The position numbers and the translations under genes were made by a program. A stretch of 9,143 bases of DNA from an uncultured Bryobacterales bacterium (GTDB lineage: Bacteria; Acidobacteriota; Terriglobia; Bryobacterales; Bryobacteraceae): contig CALMAV010000276.1 of the NCBI GenBank assembly GCA_937859895.1, forward strand, positions 4,907 through 14,049, given 5' to 3'. The notes beneath the pieces were generated by a model that saw only the letters and a list, made by a program, of their open reading frames with translations, searched no databases and was not told the origin of the DNA. Below, one piece after another: positions 1 to 7,361 of the stretch. The stretch's first letter is position 1. Every line of letters starts with the position of its first letter.

Positions 1-975
1 GATATGGTCTTGATCAGCAGCCGAAACGCCGCAGCCCTCGTCTTGAACTGCGATGGAAATAAGCTCAGGGTCAGCGGCAGCAGACAGGGAAACGACCCCT
101 CCCGGGGGGCTTGCCTGCACAGCATTGATCACCAGATTGAGCAGTACTTGCTTCACCTGTTCGGGATCGCAATAGACTTCCGGGATCTCTTCGCCCACAC
201 TCTCCAGCAGCACGACGCGATTGAGATCCGTAGCATGTGCAGCAAGCGAAATGACTGACTGAATCACACTGACGAGATCTGTCGGCTGGAAACGCGGAGC
301 TCTTGGCCTGGCGAAATCGAGAAAACTAGTGAGCAGCTTACTTAACCGGCGCGACTCCTTATCGATGATTTCCAAGCACTCGCGAACATTTTCACCAGAG
401 GCGTTTCCGCGTTTCAATATTCCAGCAGCGCCGGAAATGCTGATGAGGGGGTTGCGAATCTCATGGGCAAGGCTCGCCGAAAGCTGCCCGGCTGCGTACA
501 ATCGCTCAGCTTTCTTTAACTGCTCAACATTCTTCTGCAGTTCGCCATAGACCACTGTTAACTGCTGTGAGGTTGCCTCGGCTTTTTGCCGCTGCTGCCG
601 CTCCCTATCGGCAAGCAACCCAGCAACCAATCCGGCCGCACCAAAGATGGATATTTCCACCATCTGGTCGCTTGCATCTAGGGGGGAAAATGAGGAGATA
701 TGAATCAAGTGCGGCGACTGGGCAACGAGCGCAAATACGGTTGCGGTTAGAGCGCCTCGCCAGCCTGCGAGCATGCCGGCCAGCATTAGCGGAATGAAGT
801 TCAAGTGGTGCAGCACATTGTGCGCCTGCATGTCAGACACCGGAACAAACCAGGGCAGGATGGCTAAGGCAATAATGCTGCAGGCTACCAGAGCTAGCTG
901 CATGCCAAGGTCGCGCGGCCAGAGTGCTGATCCGGTGGGCATCGGTCCACATTTTGGCATGACAAGTGAGCACAT
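1..975 (-). CDS. Membrane-bound sensor histidine kinase, NtrB/ZraS-like (3' end beyond window)
   Basis: Two-component sensor kinase: it autophosphorylates a histidine and passes the phosphate to a response regulator not in this window. The minus strand is open from 975 to the window edge (325 codons, no stop). Residues about 24-45, 58-85 and 106-122 are hydrophobic membrane segments; the stretch around LNFIPLMLAGMLAGWRG resembles the membrane-embedded N-termini of many NtrB/AtoS-like kinases, with no sizeable periplasmic domain. A charged, probably coiled-coil linker (124-158) leads to the H-box AHEIRNPL with His171. The ATPase N-box LLNLVINAVQ (Asn284) and the start of the G1 box DEGCG (312-316) follow, and then the window ends. 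ATG at 975 is chosen because GAG lies 7 bases upstream; ATG at 960 is possible but has no ribosome-binding site. It is divergent from the efflux operon, so control of that operon is a reasonable inference. The family assignment is firm; the stimulus is unknown. Confidence 0.93.
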   Translation of the reverse strand, partial: MCSLVMPKCGPMPTGSALWPRDLGMQLALVACSIIALAILPWFVPVSDMQAHNVLHHLNFIPLMLAGMLAGWRGALTATVFALVAQSPHLIHISSFSPLDASDQMVEISIFGAAGLVAGLLADRERQQRQKAEATSQQLTVVYGELQKNVEQLKKAERLYAAGQLSASLAHEIRNPLISISGAAGILKRGNASGENVRECLEIIDKESRRLSKLLTSFLDFARPRAPRFQPTDLVSVIQSVISLAAHATDLNRVVLLESVGEEIPEVYCDPEQVKQVLLNLVINAVQASPPGGVVSLSAAADPELISIAVQDEGCGVSAADQDHI

Positions 976-986
976 CACTTAGCTCA

Positions 987-1003
987 AGCACGGCAAAGCC
1001 CAA
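987..1003 (-). promoter_or_regulatory. Weak sigma-54-like element upstream of the kinase gene
   Basis: Read on the minus strand, this 17-mer is TTGGGCTTTGCCGTGCT, with GG and GC exactly 12 bases apart as in -24/-12 promoters. The rest matches poorly (GGGC in place of GGCA, GTGC in place of TTGC). Transcription would begin near 976, at the proposed start codon, so this is only a weak candidate. No convincing sigma-70 promoter was recognised for the kinase either. Confidence 0.15.
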
Positions 1004-1063
1004 AGATTGCTAAAGTTAACTGTCTGGTTGGCTTGCACTTGTGAGACTCGTTACCTGAAGGGT

Positions 1064-1109
1064 GTTCCAAATGGAACTCCAGAGTTCGTTCATTGAACCA
1101 GATGGAACT
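1064..1109. promoter_or_regulatory. Candidate regulator-binding array of phased GTTC/GAAC half-sites
   Basis: Two perfect inverted repeats lie next to each other: GTTCCA-AA-TGGAAC (1064-1077) and GTTCA-T-TGAAC (1088-1098). An extra ATGGAACT copy (1102-1109) repeats the sequence at 1071-1078 exactly. The tetramers GTTC or GAAC begin at 1064, 1074, 1084, 1095 and 1105, steps of 10, 10, 11 and 10 bases, which places them on one face of the helix. The array sits in the divergent region, about 70 to 110 bases upstream of the start site predicted from the sigma-54-like promoter, the usual distance for an enhancer-binding activator. That it is an operator is inference from symmetry, phasing and position; the binding protein is unknown. 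Confidence 0.5.
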
Positions 1110-1148
1110 TCTCCGTACCCAGTTTGGCCTGAAATCAATGGTTTAGAG

Positions 1149-1165
1149 ACGGCAGTCCGATTGCT
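1149..1165 (+). promoter_or_regulatory. Candidate sigma-54 (-24/-12) promoter of the efflux operon
   Basis: The sequence ACGGCAGTCCGATTGCT matches the sigma-54 consensus YTGGCACG-N4-TTGCW at the key positions: GGCA at 1151-1154 and TTGCT at 1161-1165. The invariant GG (1151) and GC (1163) are exactly 12 bases apart. The T before GG is C, and the CG after GGCA is GT. Transcription would start near 1176. The match is stronger than expected for a random site in 200 bp but is not proof. The phased half-sites upstream and the neighbouring NtrB-like kinase fit activator-dependent transcription. Confidence 0.45.
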
Positions 1166-1177
1166 TTAATCTGACCC

Positions 1178-2530
1178 GTGACAGTATTCATCAAGGTCGG
1201 GACCTTGATCCTCGCCGTTGGGTCGGCCATTCCTATGCCGATGACGGGCAGCAGTTGGCAGGCTCTGGACGCGGCGTATTCCGGCAGTTCTGCGAAGCAG
1301 CAGACACCAACCCCGGGACAAGTGGCGGTGGGAAAGGGACTGCCGGGGCCTCAAACACTTACTCTCGAGCAGGCCCTTGCCTTGGCTGAAACCAGTAGCC
1401 CACAGATCACGGCTGCCCTCAGCCAAGCTGAGGGTGCTCAAGGCCGTATCCAAAGTGCGCGCGCTTATCCTAATCCGGGCCTCGAAATTCTCGCTGGAAG
1501 GCAGTATGCAAAGCCGATCTACAATCCGGGAGTACCGGGCGTTCTGCAGCAGTACAGTTTTATTCAGCCACTCGAAATTTCGGCAGTTCGCCGCACCCGA
1601 ATCGAAGCCGCTCAACGCGGGAAGGAAGGGAGTGATATTGGGGTGATCGGTGTTCGTCGAGGAGTACGAGCGCAGGTTAAACGCGCCTTCTTTGACGCAC
1701 TTCGCCGCGAGGAGGAAGTAGCGCACGCCGGAGAAAACCTGGCGTTGGTGCAAGACCTTCGTAGGCGTACGGAGGTGTCGGTCAATGTGGGTGAAGCGGC
1801 AAGGCTGGAACTCATTCGCGCCGAAGCCGAAACCACCCGGGCCTCGGCTGCCGTCCGAAGCGCCCAGCTTTCTTACGTCACTGCCATCTCAGCCCTGCGC
1901 GCCACTATCGGTGCGCCGCTTCCTCCGGATGTACAGCCTACAGCACTGCTGGACGATCCGGTGTCGCTTCCGCCGTTATCCGGTATCAGGGCTACGCTGC
2001 TTGAGCGCTTTCCGACATCTCAGCAGGCACAGCTTGAGATTCAGCGTTCCAGGGCCGTTCTTGCGAACGAACTGGCCCTTCGTCTACCGCAACCATCTCT
2101 CTACGCCGAATATGACGAGCAACCAGACATTCGTTTTTACAGGTTTGGCGTCTCTGTGCCATTGGCACTCTGGGATCGTCGGAAAGGCCCCATCGCAGAA
2201 GCCACCGCGGCTTTGCAAACCGCACAAGCCTTCGCCAGCCAACGCCGTCTGGAGCTCACGGCTGCCCTGGAAAGAGCGTATGGCCAGTATCAAATTGCCA
2301 ATGAACAGGTGCAGGCATTCGCTGGCGGAGCGCTGCGCCAGGCTGAAGCGGCTGTTCAGGGTGCCGAAGCCGCTTATCGTTTCGGCGAGCGCGGCATTCT
2401 GGAAGTGCTGGACGCACAACGTGTCTTACAAGCGGTACGGGGAGAGCTTCTTGATGCACAGTACGAACGGCAGAACGCTCTCATCGATCTTGAGGAGCTT
2501 GGCGCCGTGCAGTTAAAGGAACAACAGTAA
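1178..2530 (+). CDS. TolC/CzcC-family outer-membrane efflux channel
   Basis: Outer-membrane channel of a tripartite RND efflux pump, carrying substrate from the periplasmic adaptor to the outside. The 450-residue length is normal for the family. An N-terminal signal peptide (about residues 1-24, Lys6 then a hydrophobic core) and a low-complexity linker precede the typical opening LTLEQALALA (61-70) and ARAYPNPGLE (95-104). Two OEP repeats follow, with long amphipathic helices rich in Ala, Glu, Gln and Arg (about 140-240 and 270-440). The second contains the usual beta-strand segment FGVSVPLALWDRR (323-335) and the AAYRFGERGILEVLDAQR signature (398-415). It is the first gene of the operon and overlaps the adaptor gene by one base. 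The GTG start follows an in-frame stop at 1172 and lacks a ribosome-binding site; TTG at 1205, with AAGG 8 bases upstream, is an alternative that would lose the basic residue of the signal peptide. Confidence 0.94.
   Translation: MTVFIKVGTLILAVGSAIPMPMTGSSWQALDAAYSGSSAKQQTPTPGQVAVGKGLPGPQTLTLEQALALAETSSPQITAALSQAEGAQGRIQSARAYPNPGLEILAGRQYAKPIYNPGVPGVLQQYSFIQPLEISAVRRTRIEAAQRGKEGSDIGVIGVRRGVRAQVKRAFFDALRREEEVAHAGENLALVQDLRRRTEVSVNVGEAARLELIRAEAETTRASAAVRSAQLSYVTAISALRATIGAPLPPDVQPTALLDDPVSLPPLSGIRATLLERFPTSQQAQLEIQRSRAVLANELALRLPQPSLYAEYDEQPDIRFYRFGVSVPLALWDRRKGPIAEATAALQTAQAFASQRRLELTAALERAYGQYQIANEQVQAFAGGALRQAEAAVQGAEAAYRFGERGILEVLDAQRVLQAVRGELLDAQYERQNALIDLEELGAVQLKEQQ
2515..2520 (+). promoter_or_regulatory. 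Ribosome-binding site of the RND adaptor gene
   Basis: AAAGGA lies 9 bases before the ATG at 2530, inside the end of the channel gene. It supports this start, which overlaps the preceding stop codon as TAATG and suggests translational coupling. Confidence 0.6.
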
Positions 2531-3702
2531 TGGGACGCCGAACACAATGGCTGACTGTATCAGCGGTTTGCGCAGCTATGCTTTCTGCTGGGTGTACACC
2601 GAAGCAAAAACCTGCAGTCGAGGAGGAAGAGCACTCCCGGAAGACTGGTAATCCCTTGGAAATTAAGCCTTCGCCTACTTTATTAAGAGACTTGAAAGTA
2701 GGTGGGCTTCGGTCCGAGACGGTGGCCGGGAGCCTGCGCGTGGGCGGAAGAGTCCAAGCCAACGAACGCCGGCTTGCGCGAGTCGGATCGCCAGTCACTG
2801 GGCGCATTACCGAATTGCTGGCGTTCGAAGGGCAGCACGTCAAGGCCGGGCAAATTCTGGCTCGTATCCACAGCACGCAGCTCTCTGATGCGCAGTTTGC
2901 TTTCTTGAAAGCTCAATCACAAACCGAGCTTGCCCGCCGTGCTACCGCGCGTGCTCAGCAGTTACTGGATGCCGGCGTTATCGGCAGTGCCGAATTGCAG
3001 CGCCGTCAGGCCGAACTGGATCAGGCTACGGCCGAGGTCTCTTCCGAGAGAAGCGAACTTCAGATGCTTGGCATGTCTCCCGAAGCCATTGACACTCTAC
3101 AAAGCAAGCGCGCTCTTACCTCCGAGTTTCTGATGTTAGCGGCCATCAACGGCACTGTTCTGGAACGTAAAGTCACCATTGGACAGATTGTTCAACCTGC
3201 GGAAGTCGCCTTTCTTCTAGCTGACCTATCGAGCGTCTGGCTGGTGGCCGAGGTACCCGAACAGAGCGCCGGCCATCTGCAGCAAGGCAAGATCGTGCAA
3301 GCCGACATTGCTGCTCTACCAGGCCACACCATCAATGGCCGGCTTACCTTCGTGAGCTCTATCGTGAATCCTCAGACCGGGACCGTAACGGCAAGGATGG
3401 ATCTGGCTAATCCGCAAGGTTTGTACAAGCCTGACATGCTAGCCACGCTTGTGTTAAAAGACAATCCGACCACAGAGCAACTGGTACCGCTCACCGCTGT
3501 AGTTCGTGAGGAAGACAAGGATTTTGTATTCGTGGCTAAAAATTCCAATGTCTTTGCCTTGCAAAGAGTCACCCTCGGGGAACAATTCGGTGAGTTCCGG
3601 GTGCTGAAGGGCGGGCTTGATCCTAACGTTAGGTTTGTTCTCGACGGCGCATTTCACTTGAATAACGAGCGGAAGCGACTGCTTGTAGAAGGCGGCGTCT
3701 AA
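2530..3702 (+). CDS. RND efflux periplasmic adaptor (membrane fusion protein), CzcB/CusB-like lipoprotein
   Basis: Membrane fusion protein joining the inner-membrane antiporter to the outer-membrane channel. The 390-residue protein begins with a lipoprotein signal ending in LSAGC (Cys22 being the lipidated residue), so it is probably anchored by lipid. A short acidic patch with one His (EEEEH, 31-35) follows; there is no His- or Met-rich metal-binding extension of the kind seen in some CzcB or CusB proteins. The first half-lipoyl segment is about 84-113 (SPVTGRITELLAFEGQHVKAGQIL), then a helical hairpin (about 115-180) and the second half-lipoyl region (about 200-232). The beta-barrel contains VWLVAEVPEQ (236-245) and NPQTGTVTARMDLANP (280-295), and a membrane-proximal domain ends the protein. 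It lies between the channel and permease genes, one base from the latter. Assignment to the metal-type RND adaptors rests on these motifs and on the permease beside it. Confidence 0.93.
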   Translation: MGRRTQWLTVSAVCAAMLSAGCTPKQKPAVEEEEHSRKTGNPLEIKPSPTLLRDLKVGGLRSETVAGSLRVGGRVQANERRLARVGSPVTGRITELLAFEGQHVKAGQILARIHSTQLSDAQFAFLKAQSQTELARRATARAQQLLDAGVIGSAELQRRQAELDQATAEVSSERSELQMLGMSPEAIDTLQSKRALTSEFLMLAAINGTVLERKVTIGQIVQPAEVAFLLADLSSVWLVAEVPEQSAGHLQQGKIVQADIAALPGHTINGRLTFVSSIVNPQTGTVTARMDLANPQGLYKPDMLATLVLKDNPTTEQLVPLTAVVREEDKDFVFVAKNSNVFALQRVTLGEQFGEFRVLKGGLDPNVRFVLDGAFHLNNERKRLLVEGGV

Positions 3703-3703
3703 C

Positions 3704-6700
3704 GTGCTTAAAGCCATTGTGGAAGGCGCGCTGAAACAGCGCTTAATCGTTGTCGTTGTTGCCTGCGTACTGATTCTCTTCGGGGCTCACGCTGCTCAGC
3801 AGCTTTCGGTGGATGCTTTCCCGGATGTCACTAACGTCCAAGTTCAGATTGCGACCGAGGCGCCCGGGCGATCTCCGGAAGAAGTCGAGCGATTCGTCAC
3901 CGTCCCCGTAGAGATTGGCATGACAGGTTTGCCCGGGCTGACTGAGATGCGCTCACTCAACAAGCCGGGCTTGTCGCTAATCACTCTAGTGTTTCAGGAT
4001 GACAAGGACGTATATTTCGAGCGGCAATTAGTAGGCGAGCGTCTTTCTGAGATCCGAGATCGAATGCCGGAAGGTATCGTTCCTGTTCTTGGTCCTGTCT
4101 CCAGTGCGCTTGGCGAGGTTTATCAATACACACTGGAACGGGCCGACGACGGCAGACGAGAGCTTACGAAAGAAGAGCTGGTTGAGCGCCGTACGATCCA
4201 GGACTGGGTGGTACGGCCGCTGCTGCGCTCCATTCCCGGAGTTGCTGAGATCAATTCAACCGGCGGTCACGTCAAGCAGTACCAGACCTTAGTTGATCCA
4301 GTCCGCCTTCGCCACTACGGATTGACAGTGAAGGACGTCTTTGATGGCCTTGCCCATAACAATGCCAATGCCGGAGGCGGCATCCTTCCCGAGCACGCTG
4401 AGCAGTACCTGGTGCGCGGAGTCGGGTTGGTGCGCGATCTAGACGATATCCGCTCTATCGTCCTGAAGGAAGTCGGCGGCATTCCAGTTTACGTGCGCGA
4501 TGTTGCCACCGTGCAGTTTGGCGAGGAAGTTCGTTACGGGGCCATGGTGCGTGGAGGCTACTCCGAGGCGGTTGGCGGGATCGTTATGATGATCGCCGGC
4601 GGAAATGCGAAGCAGGTAGTCACTCGCGTAAAAGAGCGCGTGGACGAAATCAATAAAGGTAACACCATTCCTGGTGGGCTCAAGATTGTTCCTTACTACG
4701 ATCGTTCTGAACTGGTGGACGCCGCTCTTCATACCGTGATCAGCGTACTTGAAGAAGGAATTGTGCTGGTAGTAATCGTTCTCTTCCTTTTCTTGGGCGA
4801 TTTGCGGTCGAGCGTCATCGTGATCGGCACCTTGATCCTCACTCCGCTGCTGACTTTCATGGTGATGAATCACTACGGTCTGTCTGCGAACTTGATGTCG
4901 CTGGGTGGCCTGGCGATCGCTATCGGACTAATGGTGGACGGGTCGGTTGTCGTCGTAGAAAACGTGTTTTCCAAACTCGGCCACAGTCCCGGGCAGAGTC
5001 GCCTCAAGATTGTTCGCGATGCCGTAATGGATGTTGCTACCCCGGTAGTCTTTGGCGTGGGAATTATTATCCTCGTCTTCCTGCCTTTGATGACATTGCA
5101 AGGGATGGAAGGAAAGATGTTTGCTCCACTTGCTTACACCATTGCCATCGCGCTTGCCATTTCTCTGGTCCTTTCATTAACGCTCTCACCGGTGCTGGCG
5201 TACTTTCTTCTAAAAGGCGGAGCGGAACACGACACGATTGTGGTCCGCCTCCTTAAGCGCCCCTACGTAAGTCTATTGAATTTCGCAATCGAGCACCGGA
5301 AACTGACAGTTACAACGTCGCTCTTGCTCTTCGCAGGCGCGGCCTCGCTGTTTCCGCTGCTTGGCACTTCCTTTATCCCGGAGATGAATGAAGGAACTAT
5401 CTCTCCGAACGTTGATCGTGTGCCCAATATTTCGTTAGAAGAGTCGCTCCGCATGGAGAAAGAGATCATCCGAATTACCAGCAGCGTTCCTGGAGTAGAG
5501 AAAGTTGTTTCCCGCCTTGGTCGCGGTGAGTCGCCAGCCGATCCTGCTGGTCCGAACGAAACGGACGTGATTGCCACCCTGAAACCCCTCAAAGAGCGCG
5601 GTGACTTAACTCAGGATGTCATCTCAGAGCAAGTACGCAAACGGCTCTCTGTCATACCGGGAGTCAACCTGGTTATGGCCCAGCCTATTTCCGACCGTGT
5701 CGACGAGATGGTGACAGGCGTTCGCGCCGATATCGCCGTAAAGCTGTTTGGTGATGATCTCAACACGCTGATCGACTACGCAAACCGGATTGCCAAAGTC
5801 GCATCCACTATTCGAGGCATTCGCGACTCCAAGATTGATCGCGTCGGTGGCCAGCAGTATCTGAACGTCACGATAAATCGCGGTGCCATCGCGCGTTACG
5901 GACTGAATGTCTCAGATGTGAACGATGTGTTGGAGACCGCGATCCAGGGCAAATCCGCCACTGAGGTCTACGAAGGCGAGAAGCGCTTCCAATCGGTCGT
6001 GCGCCTTCCCGAAAATTATCGGAACAGCGTTGGAGAGATCCGTCAGGTCTTGCTCGATGCTCCGGGCGGAGTTAAAGTGCCCTTGGAGAACGTTGCGGAC
6101 ATAGAAGTGAAGGAAGGCCCGGCGCAGATTAACCGGGACATGGCCAAACGCCGCATTGTAGTGGGAGTCAATGTGAGAGATCGTGACTTGGGCGGCTTCG
6201 TGGCTGAGCTACAAAGTAAGATTGCCGCGCAGGTTCCGTTGCCTCCCGGCTACTACATCGAATGGGGAGGCCAGTTTCAAAACATGCAGCGAGCTCTCCG
6301 CCACCTCTCCATCATCGTTCCTATCACGATAGCGGCTATCTTCTTTCTCCTGTTTCTCCTATTTAACTCGCTTCGTTTTGCTTCTCTGATTATTACGGTG
6401 CTACCTTTTGCCTCCATGGGCGGAGTGATCGCTCTCTATCTCAGCGGCGAGTACCTTTCAGTGCCGGCATCGGTAGGTTTCATTGCTCTCTGGGGCATTG
6501 CTGTGCTGAACGGCGTCGTGTTGGTCTCCTACATCCGATCGCTGCGCCAGGGTGGTATGGATCAGAAAGCATCCATTGTTGAGGGAGCAAGCCAGCGCTT
6601 CCGTCCGGTGATGATGACCGCAACCGTTGCCGCTCTGGGCCTGGTTCCGTTCTTGTTCTCAAAAGGACCTGGCTCGGAGATTCAGCGCCCACTAGCCATC

Positions 6701-6823
6701 GTCGTCATCGGCGGCTTAATAACCTCGACACTGCTTACGCTAGTCGTCGTTCCAACTCTATACGGGATCTTTGAGGGGAAGGCGGAACAAGTAGTTGAAG
6801 AGAAAGAAGAGGTATTCGCCTAA
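3704..6823 (+). CDS. czcA: CzcA-like heavy-metal RND efflux permease
   Basis: Inner-membrane proton antiporter that drives export through the adaptor and channel encoded upstream. At 1039 residues it has the usual HME-RND length and layout: TM1 (12-31), a large periplasmic loop opening with DAFPDVTNVQVQI (37-49), TM2-6 (about 344-500), TM7 (about 535-553), a second periplasmic loop, and TM8-12 (about 867-1020). The family motif in TM4 reads AIGLMVDGSVVVVEN (406-420); Asp412 and Glu419 match Asp408 and Glu415 of CzcA, but the position of CzcA Asp402 is Ala406, as in CusA. The three Met of CusA (573, 623, 672) appear replaced by non-Met residues in the corresponding segments near 568, 619 and 668, so Cu(I)/Ag(I) transport is unlikely; the segment DRVDEMVTGVRADIAVK looks CzcA-like. 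The start is GTG, one base after the adaptor stop. The fold and family are sure; the ion is not, and the symbol means only CzcA-like. Confidence 0.94.
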   Translation: MLKAIVEGALKQRLIVVVVACVLILFGAHAAQQLSVDAFPDVTNVQVQIATEAPGRSPEEVERFVTVPVEIGMTGLPGLTEMRSLNKPGLSLITLVFQDDKDVYFERQLVGERLSEIRDRMPEGIVPVLGPVSSALGEVYQYTLERADDGRRELTKEELVERRTIQDWVVRPLLRSIPGVAEINSTGGHVKQYQTLVDPVRLRHYGLTVKDVFDGLAHNNANAGGGILPEHAEQYLVRGVGLVRDLDDIRSIVLKEVGGIPVYVRDVATVQFGEEVRYGAMVRGGYSEAVGGIVMMIAGGNAKQVVTRVKERVDEINKGNTIPGGLKIVPYYDRSELVDAALHTVISVLEEGIVLVVIVLFLFLGDLRSSVIVIGTLILTPLLTFMVMNHYGLSANLMSLGGLAIAIGLMVDGSVVVVENVFSKLGHSPGQSRLKIVRDAVMDVATPVVFGVGIIILVFLPLMTLQGMEGKMFAPLAYTIAIALAISLVLSLTLSPVLAYFLLKGGAEHDTIVVRLLKRPYVSLLNFAIEHRKLTVTTSLLLFAGAASLFPLLGTSFIPEMNEGTISPNVDRVPNISLEESLRMEKEIIRITSSVPGVEKVVSRLGRGESPADPAGPNETDVIATLKPLKERGDLTQDVISEQVRKRLSVIPGVNLVMAQPISDRVDEMVTGVRADIAVKLFGDDLNTLIDYANRIAKVASTIRGIRDSKIDRVGGQQYLNVTINRGAIARYGLNVSDVNDVLETAIQGKSATEVYEGEKRFQSVVRLPENYRNSVGEIRQVLLDAPGGVKVPLENVADIEVKEGPAQINRDMAKRRIVVGVNVRDRDLGGFVAELQSKIAAQVPLPPGYYIEWGGQFQNMQRALRHLSIIVPITIAAIFFLLFLLFNSLRFASLIITVLPFASMGGVIALYLSGEYLSVPASVGFIALWGIAVLNGVVLVSYIRSLRQGGMDQKASIVEGASQRFRPVMMTATVAALGLVPFLFSKGPGSEIQRPLAIVVIGGLITSTLLTLVVVPTLYGIFEGKAEQVVEEKEEVFA

Positions 6824-6831
6824 ACAGTCCA

Positions 6832-6869
6832 GGTGAGTTAGCTACCGAAGAACGTCCGCGAGACTCACC
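6832..6869. repeat. Inverted repeat between convergent gene ends
   Basis: GGTGAGT (6832-6838) and ACTCACC (6863-6869) form a perfect 7-bp stem around a 24-base loop, spanning the 18-bp gap between the permease stop and the end of the Uma2 gene. No T-run follows on either strand, so it is not a classical intrinsic terminator. It might slow transcription from both sides or be chance. Confidence 0.3.
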
Positions 6870-7348
6870 GTGAGCTCCCCGGCTCGCAGCACTCCGTCTG
6901 ATACAAGCTGGCCCGGCTGGTCAGCACTCAAGACTAGCGCCGTAGAAGAATCCGGGTCTATCAACCAAACGGTTTGAGCGCCCCAGGCCAGATATCGGTC
7001 TGCTTTCTGACGCATATTGAAAAGGCTCTGACCGGGTGAAAGCACCTCAATTACGAGAAAAACCGGCGGCAGTGCGTGACCGTTTGCATTTGCTCGGTAC
7101 CCACCTGGCATAGAGACCGCGAAGTCAGGCGTCATCCAGTCACTCCTGCCTTCTGTTCGGTCCACCGATAATTCGGGACCACATTGCATGTTCAATGCTC
7201 GCGCCAATGGGCGAAGAAGCTCAGCTAAGTTTCCTTGTAAATCAGAATGTCGGATGTTGGGCACTGGACGTTCCAATAACTGGCCGTCAATGCACTCATA
7301 ACGGCTAGTATCAATCAGCTCACTATTGGGAAACAATTGAGTCGCCAT
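6842..7348 (-). CDS. Uma2-family (DUF820) PD-(D/E)XK endonuclease-like protein
   Basis: Restriction-endonuclease-fold protein of the Uma2/DUF820 family, abundant in cyanobacteria and several soil phyla; its biological role is not established. The 168 residues span a whole domain. Family landmarks are a helical start (DLQGNLAELLRPLARAL, 36-52), the motif TPDFAVSMP with catalytic Asp75, VFLVIEVLSP with Glu101, the helix Lys-containing segment RQKADRYLAWGAQ (113-125), and VWLIDPD (127-133). The core acidic residues are present, so an intact nuclease site is likely. It follows the adaptor gene by 13 bp on the same strand and has a strong ribosome-binding site, so the two are probably co-transcribed. 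It is convergent with the RND operon. Family confidence is high; activity and target are unknown. Confidence 0.9.
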   Translation of the reverse strand: MATQLFPNSELIDTSRYECIDGQLLERPVPNIRHSDLQGNLAELLRPLARALNMQCGPELSVDRTEGRSDWMTPDFAVSMPGGYRANANGHALPPVFLVIEVLSPGQSLFNMRQKADRYLAWGAQTVWLIDPDSSTALVLSADQPGQLVSDGVLRAGELTVSLADVLR

Positions 7349-7354
7349 TCAGTT

Positions 7355-7360
7355 CTCCTT
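7355..7360 (-). promoter_or_regulatory. Strong ribosome-binding site of the Uma2 gene
   Basis: Read on the minus strand, AAGGAG lies 6 bases before the ATG at 7348, between the TAG of the adaptor gene and the Uma2 start. It is the best Shine-Dalgarno match in the window and fixes the start. Confidence 0.75.
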
Positions 7361-7361
7361 G

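Noticed and set aside
4..982. Several plus-strand open frames of 69-84 residues
   Set aside because: They are shadows of the sensor kinase on the minus strand, whose H-box, N-box and G1 motifs are clear.
1166..1753. 195-residue open frame on the minus strand
   Set aside because: It lies opposite the start of the outer-membrane channel gene, shows no recognisable domain, and is best explained as a shadow of that coding sequence.
1785..2516. 243-residue plus-strand open frame inside the channel gene
   Set aside because: It is a +1-shifted reading of the TolC-family gene, rich in Arg, Pro, Ser and Cys, with no domain; the true frame has the full family layout.
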